Shown: positions 1-6,382 of the stretch, piece after piece
How positions within the stretch are numbered: position 1 is the stretch's first letter
How the letters are laid out: each line of letters opens with the position of its first letter
Source: UBA917 sp964435085
Lineage (GTDB): Bacteria > Patescibacteriota > Patescibacteriia > Patescibacteriales > Patescibacteriaceae
Direction of reading: 5' to 3'
DNA length: 36,762 nt
NCBI GenBank assembly: GCA_964435085.1
Contig: CAYSXQ010000007.1
Span: 1-36,762, forward strand
Notes under the pieces: model-generated
Told to the model about the DNA's origin: nothing
The model's input: the letters and a program-made list of their open reading frames with translations, nothing else
Databases searched by the model: none
Translations under genes and position numbers: made by a program

Positions 1-1895
1 GGCTCGCCGCAGTTGGGACACTTTTCGTCTTTGTATTTTTCGGAGAGCTCTTTGACTTTCTCATCGTCAGCACTAGGCTTGCCGTCCTTGGCCATGCCTT
101 TGATGTTTTTGCATTCGGGGAAATTGGAGCAGGCGAGGAACTTGCCGTAGCGACCGGTTTTGATGATCATGGGAGAATTGCACTTGTCGCAAATCTCGGT
201 GGAAGTTTCTTCGGGCATAATATCTTGTTTATTAATCGAGGCCGTTTTCTCTACTAGGTTAGTATGAAAGGGCTGATAAAATTTATCGATAGTTGTTTGC
301 CACTCGGCGCTGCCTTCGGCAATATCATCGAATTGCTTTTCCATGTCGGCGGTGAATTCCAGGTCCACTACCTGCGGGAAGTGTTCGACTAATAGGTCAT
401 TAACCACAAAGGCAATGTCTGATGGCGCAAAGCGCTTGTCTTCATCACGGCTGACGTAATTACGCGCTTCAATGGTCGAGATAGTTGGCGCGTAAGTCGA
501 AGGGCGACCAATGCCGTGCTTTTCTAAAACCTTCACCAAAGTCGCATCAGAATAACGCGCCGGTGGCTTAGTAAAGCTTTCTTCAGGGCGGACTTTGATT
601 AAATCTAAATCATCACCCTTGTCTAATTCCGGCAAAATAATATCAGCAAATTTCTCTGGATAGATTTTCAAATACCCATCAAATTTCAAACTCTGGCCAC
701 TAGCAGTTAAGGTATAGCGACCATCTTCGACAGTCACAGTTAAGTTATCGACAATCGCATCAGTCATTTGGCTGGCCACTGATCTCTGCCAGATCAAGCG
801 GTAGAGACGGAGTTGCCCGGCTTCTAATTTATCAGCTAAATCTTCTGGAGTGTTTGTAGCTTCAGTCGGACGGATGGCTTCGTGGGCTTCCTGCGCCCCG
901 GCTTGTTTAGTTTTAAAACGATTACCTTTGGCTTTACAATAATCCTTGCCGAGCTCTTTCATTAAGTAACTATGAGCGTCAGTGATAAATTTCTCGCTCA
1001 AGTTCAGCGAGTCGGTACGCATATAAGTAATGTAGCCTTGCTCATAGAGTCGCTGTGCTAGGGTCATGGTTTGTTTCGCGCTCATGCCGAGCATGCGGTT
1101 TGCTGTCTGCTGCAAAGTCGAAGTGCGGAAAGGCGCCGGGGCTTTTTTGTAGCCCTGCTTGTGTTCAACATCAGTTACTTGATATTTGATAGTTTCTAAT
1201 TCTTTAGCAATCGCTTCGGCTTCTTCGGCATTCTTGATCTGGAATTTATCCATCTTCTTGCCGTCGATCTTCATTAGTTCCAAAGTAAATTCTGCCTGAG
1301 ACTTAGTCATGACATCAGCCCAGACGCGCCAGTAGGCTTCGGGAATAAAGGCTTTGATCTCGCGTTCGCGTTCGACCACAAGGCGCACAGCTACGGACTG
1401 CACGCGACCAGCCGAGAGACCGCGAGCGACTTTCTTCCAGAGGAAAGGAGAGAGTTCATAGCCAACCAAACGATCGAGTACACGACGAGCTTGTTGGGCG
1501 TCGACCAGTTTCATATCAATAGTACGCGGCTTGGTCAGCGCGTGGAGAATCGCATCCTTAGTGATTTCGTGAAAGACGATACGCTTAGTGTCAGCAGCTT
1601 TGAGTTTCAAAGCTTCAGCCAAGTGCCAAGCAATCGCTTCTCCTTCGCGGTCTTCGTCGGAAGCGAGAATTATTTCATCAGCCTTCTTGGCTAAGTCCTT
1701 GAGCTTAGTGACAGTCTTCTTGGCCTTAGCTGGTACGAGGTATTTAGGTAGATAATTATTAGGGATATCGATACCCATCGTCGAAGTCGGTAAGTCGCGG
1801 ATATGACCAAAAGACGACTCGATCTTGTAGCCTTTGCCCAGGAACTTAGCGATAGTTTTGGCCTTAGTAGGGGATTCGACGATGATTAATTTCAT
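1..1895 (-). CDS. topA: DNA topoisomerase I (type IA), C-terminus cut by window edge
   Basis: Type IA topoisomerase that relaxes negatively supercoiled DNA by transient single-strand cleavage. The frame is open from an ATG at 1895 to the left edge, giving about 631 residues. The N-terminus has the Toprim start KLIIVESPTKAKTI and the acidic DEDREGEAIAWH block (about 80-91). The catalytic tyrosine is Tyr291 in GYITYMRTDS, and GIGRPSTYAPTI follows later. The last visible part is a C-terminal zinc-ribbon (CDKCNSPMIIKTGRYGKFLACSNFPEC in outline) followed by CPNCGEP at the very edge, so only the last zinc-finger region is missing. It lies 9 bases downstream of dprA on the same strand and probably shares its promoter. 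Start, catalytic residues and length fit bacterial TopA well. Confidence 0.97.
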   Translation of the reverse strand, partial: MKLIIVESPTKAKTIAKFLGKGYKIESSFGHIRDLPTSTMGIDIPNNYLPKYLVPAKAKKTVTKLKDLAKKADEIILASDEDREGEAIAWHLAEALKLKAADTKRIVFHEITKDAILHALTKPRTIDMKLVDAQQARRVLDRLVGYELSPFLWKKVARGLSAGRVQSVAVRLVVEREREIKAFIPEAYWRVWADVMTKSQAEFTLELMKIDGKKMDKFQIKNAEEAEAIAKELETIKYQVTDVEHKQGYKKAPAPFRTSTLQQTANRMLGMSAKQTMTLAQRLYEQGYITYMRTDSLNLSEKFITDAHSYLMKELGKDYCKAKGNRFKTKQAGAQEAHEAIRPTEATNTPEDLADKLEAGQLRLYRLIWQRSVASQMTDAIVDNLTVTVEDGRYTLTASGQSLKFDGYLKIYPEKFADIILPELDKGDDLDLIKVRPEESFTKPPARYSDATLVKVLEKHGIGRPSTYAPTISTIEARNYVSRDEDKRFAPSDIAFVVNDLLVEHFPQVVDLEFTADMEKQFDDIAEGSAEWQTTIDKFYQPFHTNLVEKTASINKQDIMPEETSTEICDKCNSPMIIKTGRYGKFLACSNFPECKNIKGMAKDGKPSADDEKVKELSEKYKDEKCPNCGE

Positions 1896-1904
1896 AGATA
1901 ATTT

Positions 1905-3005
1905 TTAGAGCCGCTTAGTAGCGGTAAAGGTGGCAGGTCCGGCTGAGCGGACCAAACCATTAATTTCCATCAGCGACAGTCTAGCGTTTATTTGACTTAT
2001 GTCAAGTTTAAGCTCTTTTGTCAAATCGTTAATGCTCTTTTCTTGACCACGCAAAGCTTCAAGAATAGCTTGTTCAATTGGCTCTAGATTTTGCTTTTCT
2101 TCGGGCAATTTTTGCAAAATCGGCTTATCAAAATTTAAAACTTCCAAGATATCATTGCTGGTGGTTACTAGCTTGGCTCCCATTTGCAGTAAATGATTAG
2201 TCCCAGAGCTACTTTCCGCATAAATACTATTCGGTACCGCCATCACTTCGCGATTGGCATCAAGTGCATAATTAGCGGTAATCAGTGAACCGGATTTGAT
2301 ATTAGCTTCAATAACTAATGTCCCTTGTGTGAGTCCAGCGATAATTCTATTGCGTCGTGGAAAGTTAAATTTAAAACCTGGTGTCCCAGGAGCGAATTCA
2401 CTAATGAGTAGTCCGCCATGATCAATTATTGCTTGGCTGAGCCGGCGGTTAGTCGCGGGATATAAATTATTTTGATCCAAGCCCGAGCCGAGTACTCCGA
2501 CAGTAATTCCATTTTCATGTAAAGTCGCTTGGTGGGCGAGAGCGTCGATGCCAAGAGCAAGGCCGCTGACGATAGTAATACCGGCTCGCGCCACTGGTCT
2601 AATCAGGTCTTCGATCACCCGTTCACCATAGCGGGTATATTTACGCGAACCAACGACGGCTAGCGCCTGTGACCACAAACTATTTCTTAGCTTGCCTTGA
2701 TAATAGAGGACAAGCGGCGGCTGACTGATATTTCGGAGGGGCTCAGGATAATTATCATCGCCCTCACACACGATTTGGATTTTCTCAGCGTCTAAGACTT
2801 TCCAGCTGTGTTCAATATTAAAAGTACTACGCCAAGTGACAAATTCATTCGCGATTTTCAGATCAAGTCCAGCGTGATTTAAAGAACTAGCTCCAGCTGA
2901 CCACAAATCATGCCAGCTGCCTAGTCGCGCATATAATTTTTTCAAACCAGCTGGCCCAAATTTTACAAAATGAGTCAAAGCGATTAACGATTCGCGCTCG
3001 GTCAT
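1905..3005 (-). CDS. dprA: DNA-processing protein DprA (Smf)
   Basis: 366-residue DprA/Smf, which binds incoming single-stranded DNA and loads RecA during natural transformation. The Rossmann-like core is clear: AVVGSRKYTRYG, then TIVSGLALGIDALAH, VGVLGSGLDQNNLYP, and the PRRNRIIAGLTQGTLVIEA block with GSLITANYALDANREVMAVP. The C-terminal 60 residues look like the DprA winged helix (LTKELKLDISQINARLSLMEINGLV). The N-terminal part carries the helix-hairpin-helix/SAM-like extension of long DprA proteins. It is followed at 9 bases by topA, a pairing seen widely in bacteria. The ATG lies about 9 bases from a TGTTATAAT box, so the message may be almost leaderless. Together with the pilin genes in the window it fits DNA uptake, although no ComEC is present here. 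Confidence 0.97.
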   Translation of the reverse strand: MTERESLIALTHFVKFGPAGLKKLYARLGSWHDLWSAGASSLNHAGLDLKIANEFVTWRSTFNIEHSWKVLDAEKIQIVCEGDDNYPEPLRNISQPPLVLYYQGKLRNSLWSQALAVVGSRKYTRYGERVIEDLIRPVARAGITIVSGLALGIDALAHQATLHENGITVGVLGSGLDQNNLYPATNRRLSQAIIDHGGLLISEFAPGTPGFKFNFPRRNRIIAGLTQGTLVIEANIKSGSLITANYALDANREVMAVPNSIYAESSSGTNHLLQMGAKLVTTSNDILEVLNFDKPILQKLPEEKQNLEPIEQAILEALRGQEKSINDLTKELKLDISQINARLSLMEINGLVRSAGPATFTATKRL

Positions 3006-3014
3006 AATTTGGAC

Positions 3015-3023
3015 ATTATAACA
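3015..3023 (-). promoter_or_regulatory. Extended -10 box of dprA-topA
   Basis: On the minus strand the sequence reads TGTTATAAT, a perfect extended -10. The predicted transcription start (about 3008) is only 2-3 bases before the dprA ATG at 3005, which leaves no room for a Shine-Dalgarno site. No good -35 is visible. Confidence 0.65.
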
Positions 3024-3063
3024 TAGCCGGATGAATTTCCCAATTTAAAATTTAAAATTAATA

Positions 3064-3072
3064 TGCTACAAT
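3064..3072 (+). promoter_or_regulatory. Possible extended -10 box for the 3103 gene
   Basis: TGCTACAAT matches an extended -10 with one mismatch and lies about 30 bases before the ATG at 3103. The upstream DNA is an AT-rich run without a recognisable -35. Confidence 0.4.
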
Positions 3073-3102
3073 CAAAAGGTATAAATTAAATCTCCAGCCC
3101 TT

Positions 3103-3393
3103 ATGATCTGCACTCTCAACGAACAAATAATCCCATGTCAATCTTCTCATCACTTCCCTCAGCTATTTTTCCTCTTTCCTTTCCTAATGATCCCTCTCGC
3201 TATCCTCGCTATCGTCTTTTGGGTCATGATGCTGGTCGATGCGGTCAAGCATCAAAAGGAAAATAAAGAAGTCTGGATTATTATCATCTGTCTCTCACAA
3301 TTTTTCGGAGCAGTCATCTACTGGCTCTTTGCCAAAAGGGGACGAGAGAAAAACTCTGCCAAAACTAAATCAGCAACTAAAAAACAGTCTTAA
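3103..3393 (+). CDS. Small PLDc_N-type two-helix membrane protein
   Basis: 96-residue membrane protein. After a polar start there are two hydrophobic segments (about 22-45 and 56-75) joined by the charged stretch VDAVKHQKENKEVW, then a basic tail (KRGREKNSAKTKSATKKQS). FWVMMLVDAV...WIIIICLSQFFGAVIYWLF matches the phospholipase D-nuclease N-terminal (PLDc_N) family, a two-helix module that often stands alone and has no known enzymatic activity. No Shine-Dalgarno site precedes the ATG. The TAA stop lies inside the terminator hairpin, so this is a one-gene transcript. The family call is by motif only; a specific role is unknown. Confidence 0.7.
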   Translation: MICTLNEQIIPCQSSHHFPQLFFLFPFLMIPLAILAIVFWVMMLVDAVKHQKENKEVWIIIICLSQFFGAVIYWLFAKRGREKNSAKTKSATKKQS

Positions 3394-3406
3394 GACTGTT
3401 TTTTTC
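3381..3406. terminator. Bidirectional intrinsic terminator
   Basis: A perfect palindrome centred on CTTAAG (AAAACAGTCT/AGACTGTTTT) is followed by a T run on the plus strand and, read on the minus strand, by another T run. It can end the 3103 gene, whose stop codon it contains, and the minus-strand tRNA-Ile. Confidence 0.85.
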
Positions 3407-3410
3407 TTTG

Positions 3411-3484
3411 TGCGCCTGGATGGACTTGAACCATCGACCTAAGCCTTATAAGAGCTCCGCTCTAACCAACTGAGCTACAGGCAC
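3411..3484 (-). tRNA. tRNA-Ile with anticodon UAU
   Basis: The minus strand folds into a complete cloverleaf: 7-bp acceptor GTGCCTG/CAGGCGC, D-arm GCTC/GAGC, anticodon stem GAGCT/GGCTT, 7-base loop CTTATAA, 5-base variable loop, and T-arm GATGG/CCATC with loop TTCAAGT. Loop positions 34-36 are TAT, so it reads AUA (Ile). The body resembles ordinary bacterial tRNA-Ile. CCA is not encoded: the discriminator A is followed by CAA, unlike the other two tRNAs here. Bacteria normally read AUA with a lysidine-modified CAU tRNA, so this anticodon is unusual. Confidence 0.9.
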
Positions 3485-3540
3485 TGGTTACTATTACTTT
3501 TATCATTAAACCAGAAATAGTCTAAAAGATAAAGAGCTCA

Positions 3541-3567
3541 TTGACAATAAGCTAGATATGGTATAAT
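3541..3567 (+). promoter_or_regulatory. Promoter of the 3612 gene
   Basis: TTGACA at 3541-3546 and TATAAT at 3562-3567, preceded by TG one base upstream (extended -10). Both hexamers are perfect. The 15-base spacer is short, but the extended -10 would compensate. Confidence 0.75.
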
Positions 3568-3611
3568 ACACCATATAATAGTTGTTTTGACAATTTTTTC
3601 AGGAGTTTATT

Positions 3612-3869
3612 ATGATTAGCAGTGCAGTTGGAGTTATTCAGTCGATATTCTATTCGGCTTGTTTTACTGTCTTATTCATCTTCTTCTTTGGTTGGTCTAT
3701 TTTCTTCTTTGTTTTTACTGGCTCATTGTTAGTGGGCATAGTTTTTATTATCATGGAAGTTTGGACTGAGCTGCGTCTGCCTAAGGTCGAAAATCCACGC
3801 AGAGCTGATATTGTTAGTGTCTTGGTTGAAATATTTTCAAGACCTGCAGTAAATATCCTTGGTGAATAA
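3612..3869 (+). CDS. Small hydrophobic membrane protein, unknown function
   Basis: 85-residue protein that I do not recognise. It has two strongly hydrophobic, phenylalanine-rich segments (about 13-33 and 35-50), then an amphipathic polar tail (ELRLPKVENPRRADIVSVLVEIFSRP). The gene is a self-contained unit: perfect promoter hexamers, an AGGAG Shine-Dalgarno site 6 bases before the ATG, and a strong hairpin terminator 16 bases after the stop. The good ribosome site and isolated transcript argue that it is real, because most genes here lack such a site. Confidence 0.7.
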   Translation: MISSAVGVIQSIFYSACFTVLFIFFFGWSIFFFVFTGSLLVGIVFIIMEVWTELRLPKVENPRRADIVSVLVEIFSRPAVNILGE

Positions 3870-3885
3870 TATCAAGAACTCTTCC

Positions 3886-3914
3886 AAAGCGACTATTCTA
3901 GTAGTCGCTTTTTC
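3886..3914 (+). terminator. Intrinsic terminator of the 3612 gene
   Basis: 10-bp stem AAAGCGACTA/TAGTCGCTTT with a 6-base loop, followed by TTTTCTTTT. Confidence 0.85.
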
Positions 3915-3926
3915 TTTTGCTCAATT

Positions 3927-3955
3927 AAAAACAGCTCCAAATTCGGAGCTGTTTT
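3927..3955 (-). terminator. Intrinsic terminator of tRNA-Val
   Basis: Stem AAAACAGCTCC/GGAGCTGTTTT with a 6-base loop. Read on the minus strand it lies just after the tRNA-Val 3' end and is followed by TTTTTAATTG. A T-rich stretch also follows on the plus strand. Confidence 0.75.
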
Positions 3956-3959
3956 CTTT

Positions 3960-4036
3960 TGGTGGACGACACTGGATTCGAACCAGTGACCTTTACGATG
4001 TCAACGTAACGCTCTAACCAACTGAGCTAGCCGTCC
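3960..4036 (-). tRNA. tRNA-Val with anticodon GAC
   Basis: Cloverleaf on the minus strand: acceptor GGACGGC/GTCGTCC, D-arm GCTC/GAGC, anticodon stem TTACG/CGTAA with loop TTGACAT (anticodon GAC, Val), T-arm ACTGG/CCAGT with loop TTCGAAT. Discriminator A is followed by an encoded CCA. Confidence 0.95.
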
Positions 4037-4134
4037 TAATCCGCTATAAAGTAACACGAATTGATTTTTTTTTCAAGTTTTGGAGAATGGGGAGCTTTTT
4101 GGCTAATTTTAGTAGCTTAGCAATGCTTTTCTAC

Positions 4135-4248
4135 TTGTCATTGCGAGCGTAACGCTATTGGAGCGTGGCAACCTTGGTGTTTATTTGGGCGTGGGTGGTA
4201 ATGGCACAAAGATTGCTGCGTCGGCTAGACGACTCCTCGCAATGACAA
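4135..4248. repeat. Palindromic GTCAT-type repeat element, 114 bp
   Basis: Bounded by a perfect 13-bp inverted repeat, TTGTCATTGCGAG at 4135-4147 and CTCGCAATGACAA at 4236-4248. Inner parts are also partly complementary (GGCAACCTT against AAGATTGCT). It has no coding capacity and resembles the REP/MITE-like TCATTGCGAG...CTCGCAATGA elements found in intergenic DNA of many bacteria. Together with the groESL control region it fills the 363-base gap between tRNA-Val and groES. Confidence 0.8.
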
Positions 4249-4271
4249 ATGCAGAATCGTTAATTGACTAG

Positions 4272-4300
4272 TTGACAGTTTCCCAGTCAACGATTAAAAT
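4272..4300 (+). promoter_or_regulatory. groESL promoter
   Basis: TTGACA at 4272-4277, a 17-base spacer, and TAAAAT at 4295-4300: a near-consensus housekeeping promoter. The expected start is near 4307, immediately before the CIRCE operator. Confidence 0.85.
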
Positions 4301-4309
4301 AGACTTGCT

Positions 4310-4336
4310 TTAGCACTCTAGCACCTAGACTGCTAA
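4310..4336 (+). promoter_or_regulatory. CIRCE operator (HrcA binding site)
   Basis: TTAGCACTC, a 9-base spacer, then GACTGCTAA. This matches the CIRCE consensus TTAGCACTC-N9-GAGTGCTAA with one mismatch. Its position at the predicted transcription start of groES is the classical one for HrcA repression of chaperonin genes. It implies an hrcA gene elsewhere in the genome. Confidence 0.93.
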
Positions 4337-4399
4337 ATTCAATTTTATTAATTAAAAGTTTTTGTTCGCAATTTTGCGAGCTAGACTTAAATAAAATTT

Positions 4400-4690
4400 A
4401 TGAATCTAAAACCATTGCATTCCAATGTCATCATCAAGCCGGTGGCTGATGAGACAGTGACTAAGCTCGGCATTATCTTGCCTGAGACTATTAATAAAGA
4501 AAAGCCTGAAAAGGGTGAGGTGGTCGCAGTAGGCGCTGGTCGCGTCCTAGAAAACGGCCAAGTCGCTCCGATGTCCGTCAAAGTCGGCGACAAAGTCATG
4601 TTCCGTAAATATACTCCTGACGAAATCAAAGTTGATGGTGAAGATTATCTCATTATCAAAGAGCAGGATATTATGTTGATTCTTGAATAA
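4400..4690 (+). CDS. groES: Co-chaperonin GroES
   Basis: 96-residue GroES, the heptameric lid of the GroEL folding chamber. The N-terminal LKPLHSNVIIKPVADE and the central GEVVAVGAGR with VKVGDKVMFRKYTPDEIKVDGEDYLII are typical. The mobile loop is at about residues 18-32 (ETVTKLGIILPETIN), with the GIIL hydrophobic tripeptide that contacts GroEL. Length matches the family. It is the first gene of a groES-groEL operon, with 17 bases between the stop codon and the groEL ATG, transcribed from the CIRCE-controlled promoter upstream. No Shine-Dalgarno site is visible before the ATG. Confidence 0.98.
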   Translation: MNLKPLHSNVIIKPVADETVTKLGIILPETINKEKPEKGEVVAVGAGRVLENGQVAPMSVKVGDKVMFRKYTPDEIKVDGEDYLIIKEQDIMLILE

Positions 4691-4707
4691 TTAATTATAT
4701 TAATCCT

Positions 4708-6227
4708 ATGTCTAAACAAATAATTTTTGACGAAAAAGCTCGTCTCGCTATGAAGCGCGGCGTTGATCAACTCGCCGACGCAGTTCGTGTCACTATGGGC
4801 CCTAAGGGTCGCAATGTCGTGATTGAAAAATCCTACGGCGCTCCAGTGATTACCAAGGACGGTGTCTCTGTCGCTAAGGAAATTCAACTCGAAGACAAAG
4901 TCGAAAACATTGGTGCTGAAATCATCAAGGAAGCTGCTCAGAAAACCGGTGACGCCGCTGGTGATGGGACAACTACTGCCACCGTTCTCGCTCAATCCAT
5001 CATCAATGAAGGTTTGAAGCTGGTCGCTGCTGGTGTCAATCCAATGGAAATCCGCTACGGCATCGAAGCCAAAGTTGCCGAGATTGTCAGCGAGCTTAAG
5101 GCTATGAGCAAGAAGATTTCCACCAAAGAAGAAATCGCTCAGGTCGCTTCCATTAGTGCGAACAACCAAGAAATCGGTCAGATCATTGCTGAAGCTATGG
5201 AATCAGTTGGTAATGATGGCGTCATCACTATCGAAGAAGGGCAGTCCTTTGGCGTCGAGAAGGAAGTCGTTGAAGGTATGCAGTTTGATAAGGGTTATAT
5301 TAGTCACTACATGATCACTAGTAACGAAGCTATGAAAGCTGAGCTTAATGATCCTTATATCTTGATCACTGACAAAAAAATCTCCAGCGTCCAAGACATC
5401 TTGCCACTACTTGAAAAGCTGATCCAGGCTGGTCGCAAAGAATTATTCATCATTGCCGAAGACATTGATAGCGAGGCTCTTGCTACCTTTGTCGTCAACA
5501 AGCTNNNNNNNNNNNNNNNNNNNNNNNNNNNNNNNNNNNNNNNNNNNNNNNNNNNNNNNNNNNNNNNNNNNNNNNNNNNNNNNNNNNNNNNNNNNNNNNN
5601 NNNNCTATCAAAGCTCGTGTTGATCAACTCAAGAAAGAAAAAGAATTGTCTGAGTCAGACTTCGACAAAGAAAAGATCGCTGAGCGTCTGGCTAAACTCT
5701 CCGGCGGTGTAGCTGTCATCAAAGTTGGCGCCGCTACCGAAACCGAAATGAAAGAAAAGAAAGATCGTATCGAAGACGCCCTAGCTGCTACTCGCGCTGC
5801 CGTCGAAGAAGGCGTCGTTCCAGGTGGTGGTCTCGCTCTGGCTCTGGCTGGTAAGGCCTTCGCCGAAGAAGACAAGAATGCTAGCGCCGGTGCTCGCATC
5901 ATTAATCAAGCTATTCTCTACCCAATTCGTCAGATTGCAGCCAACGCCGGCAAGGACGGTTCACTCATTCTCTACCAGATCATGAGTCAGAATAAAGATG
6001 GCAAGAATATCGGCTACGATGCTGCCAACGACAAATTTGTCGACATGATTGCCGCCGGTATCATTGACCCAACCAAAGTCGTCCGCACTGCTCTCGAAAA
6101 CGCCGCTTCTGCTGCCATGATGTTCCTGACTGTCGAAGCTGTCATTGTCGATACTCCCAAGAAAGACGAAGGACATGACCACGGAGCAGGGATGGGCGGT
6201 ATGAATCCAGGGATGATGGGCATGTAA
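4708..6227 (+). CDS. groEL: Chaperonin GroEL, interrupted by a sequence gap
   Basis: Hsp60 chaperonin that folds proteins in an ATP-driven double ring. The first 265 residues run from MSKQIIFDEKARLAMKRGVDQ, with the ATP-site motif GDGTTTATVLAQ, to FVVNKL at the gap. After the gap the sequence resumes at IKARVDQL in another frame, includes GGVAVIKVGAATETEMKEKKDRIEDALAATRAAVEEG, and ends in the glycine/methionine-rich tail GMGGMNPGMMGM. By comparison with E. coli GroEL, about 80 residues (about 240 bases) are missing, whereas the N run is 100. The frame change is therefore due to the gap filler, not to a mutation. The gene should be read as one intact groEL of about 540 residues. Confidence 0.95.
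5505..5604. other. Assembly gap (100 N) inside groEL
   Basis: Exactly 100 N. The flanking sequences do not repeat each other. Homology suggests the true gap is nearer 240 bases, so 100 is a placeholder. Confidence 0.95.
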
Positions 6228-6289
6228 AATTAAGTAAAAAGTAAAAGCTAAAAAGTTAAAAGAATTTAACTTTCTACTTACAATAAAAT

Positions 6290-6324
6290 AAAAGCGTCTC
6301 AAATTTGAGACGCTTTTATTTTTC
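6290..6324. terminator. Bidirectional terminator between groEL and the Cys-rich prepilin
   Basis: Perfect palindrome AAAGCGTCTCAAA/TTTGAGACGCTTT (6291-6316) followed by TATTTTTC on the plus strand and by TATTTTATTG on the minus strand. It lies between two convergent genes and can serve both. On either side lie AT-rich purine/pyrimidine runs of the AAAAGTAAAAGCTAAAAAG kind (about 6226-6280 and 6325-6380) with a further 9-bp hairpin at 6252-6273. Confidence 0.85.
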
Positions 6325-6382
6325 TAAGTTTTTATTTAAAGTAGTCTTTTTACTTTTTAGATTTTACTTTTAACTTGATAAA

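Noticed and set aside
1491..1694. 67-codon plus-strand frame opposite topA
   Set aside because: Antisense to the Toprim region of topA, with no ribosome site.
3239..3442. 67-codon plus-strand frame ending in DGLEPST
   Set aside because: The end is the antisense of tRNA-Ile and the rest overlaps the PLDc_N gene in another frame; a well-known type of false gene.
4135..4248. CRISPR or insertion-sequence interpretation of the palindromic elements
   Set aside because: There are no regularly spaced direct repeats, no cas genes, and no transposase frame; the elements are 74-125 bp palindromes.
4645..5169. 174-codon minus-strand frame opposite groEL
   Set aside because: It lies wholly antisense to groES/groEL and shares no family features; a codon-bias shadow.
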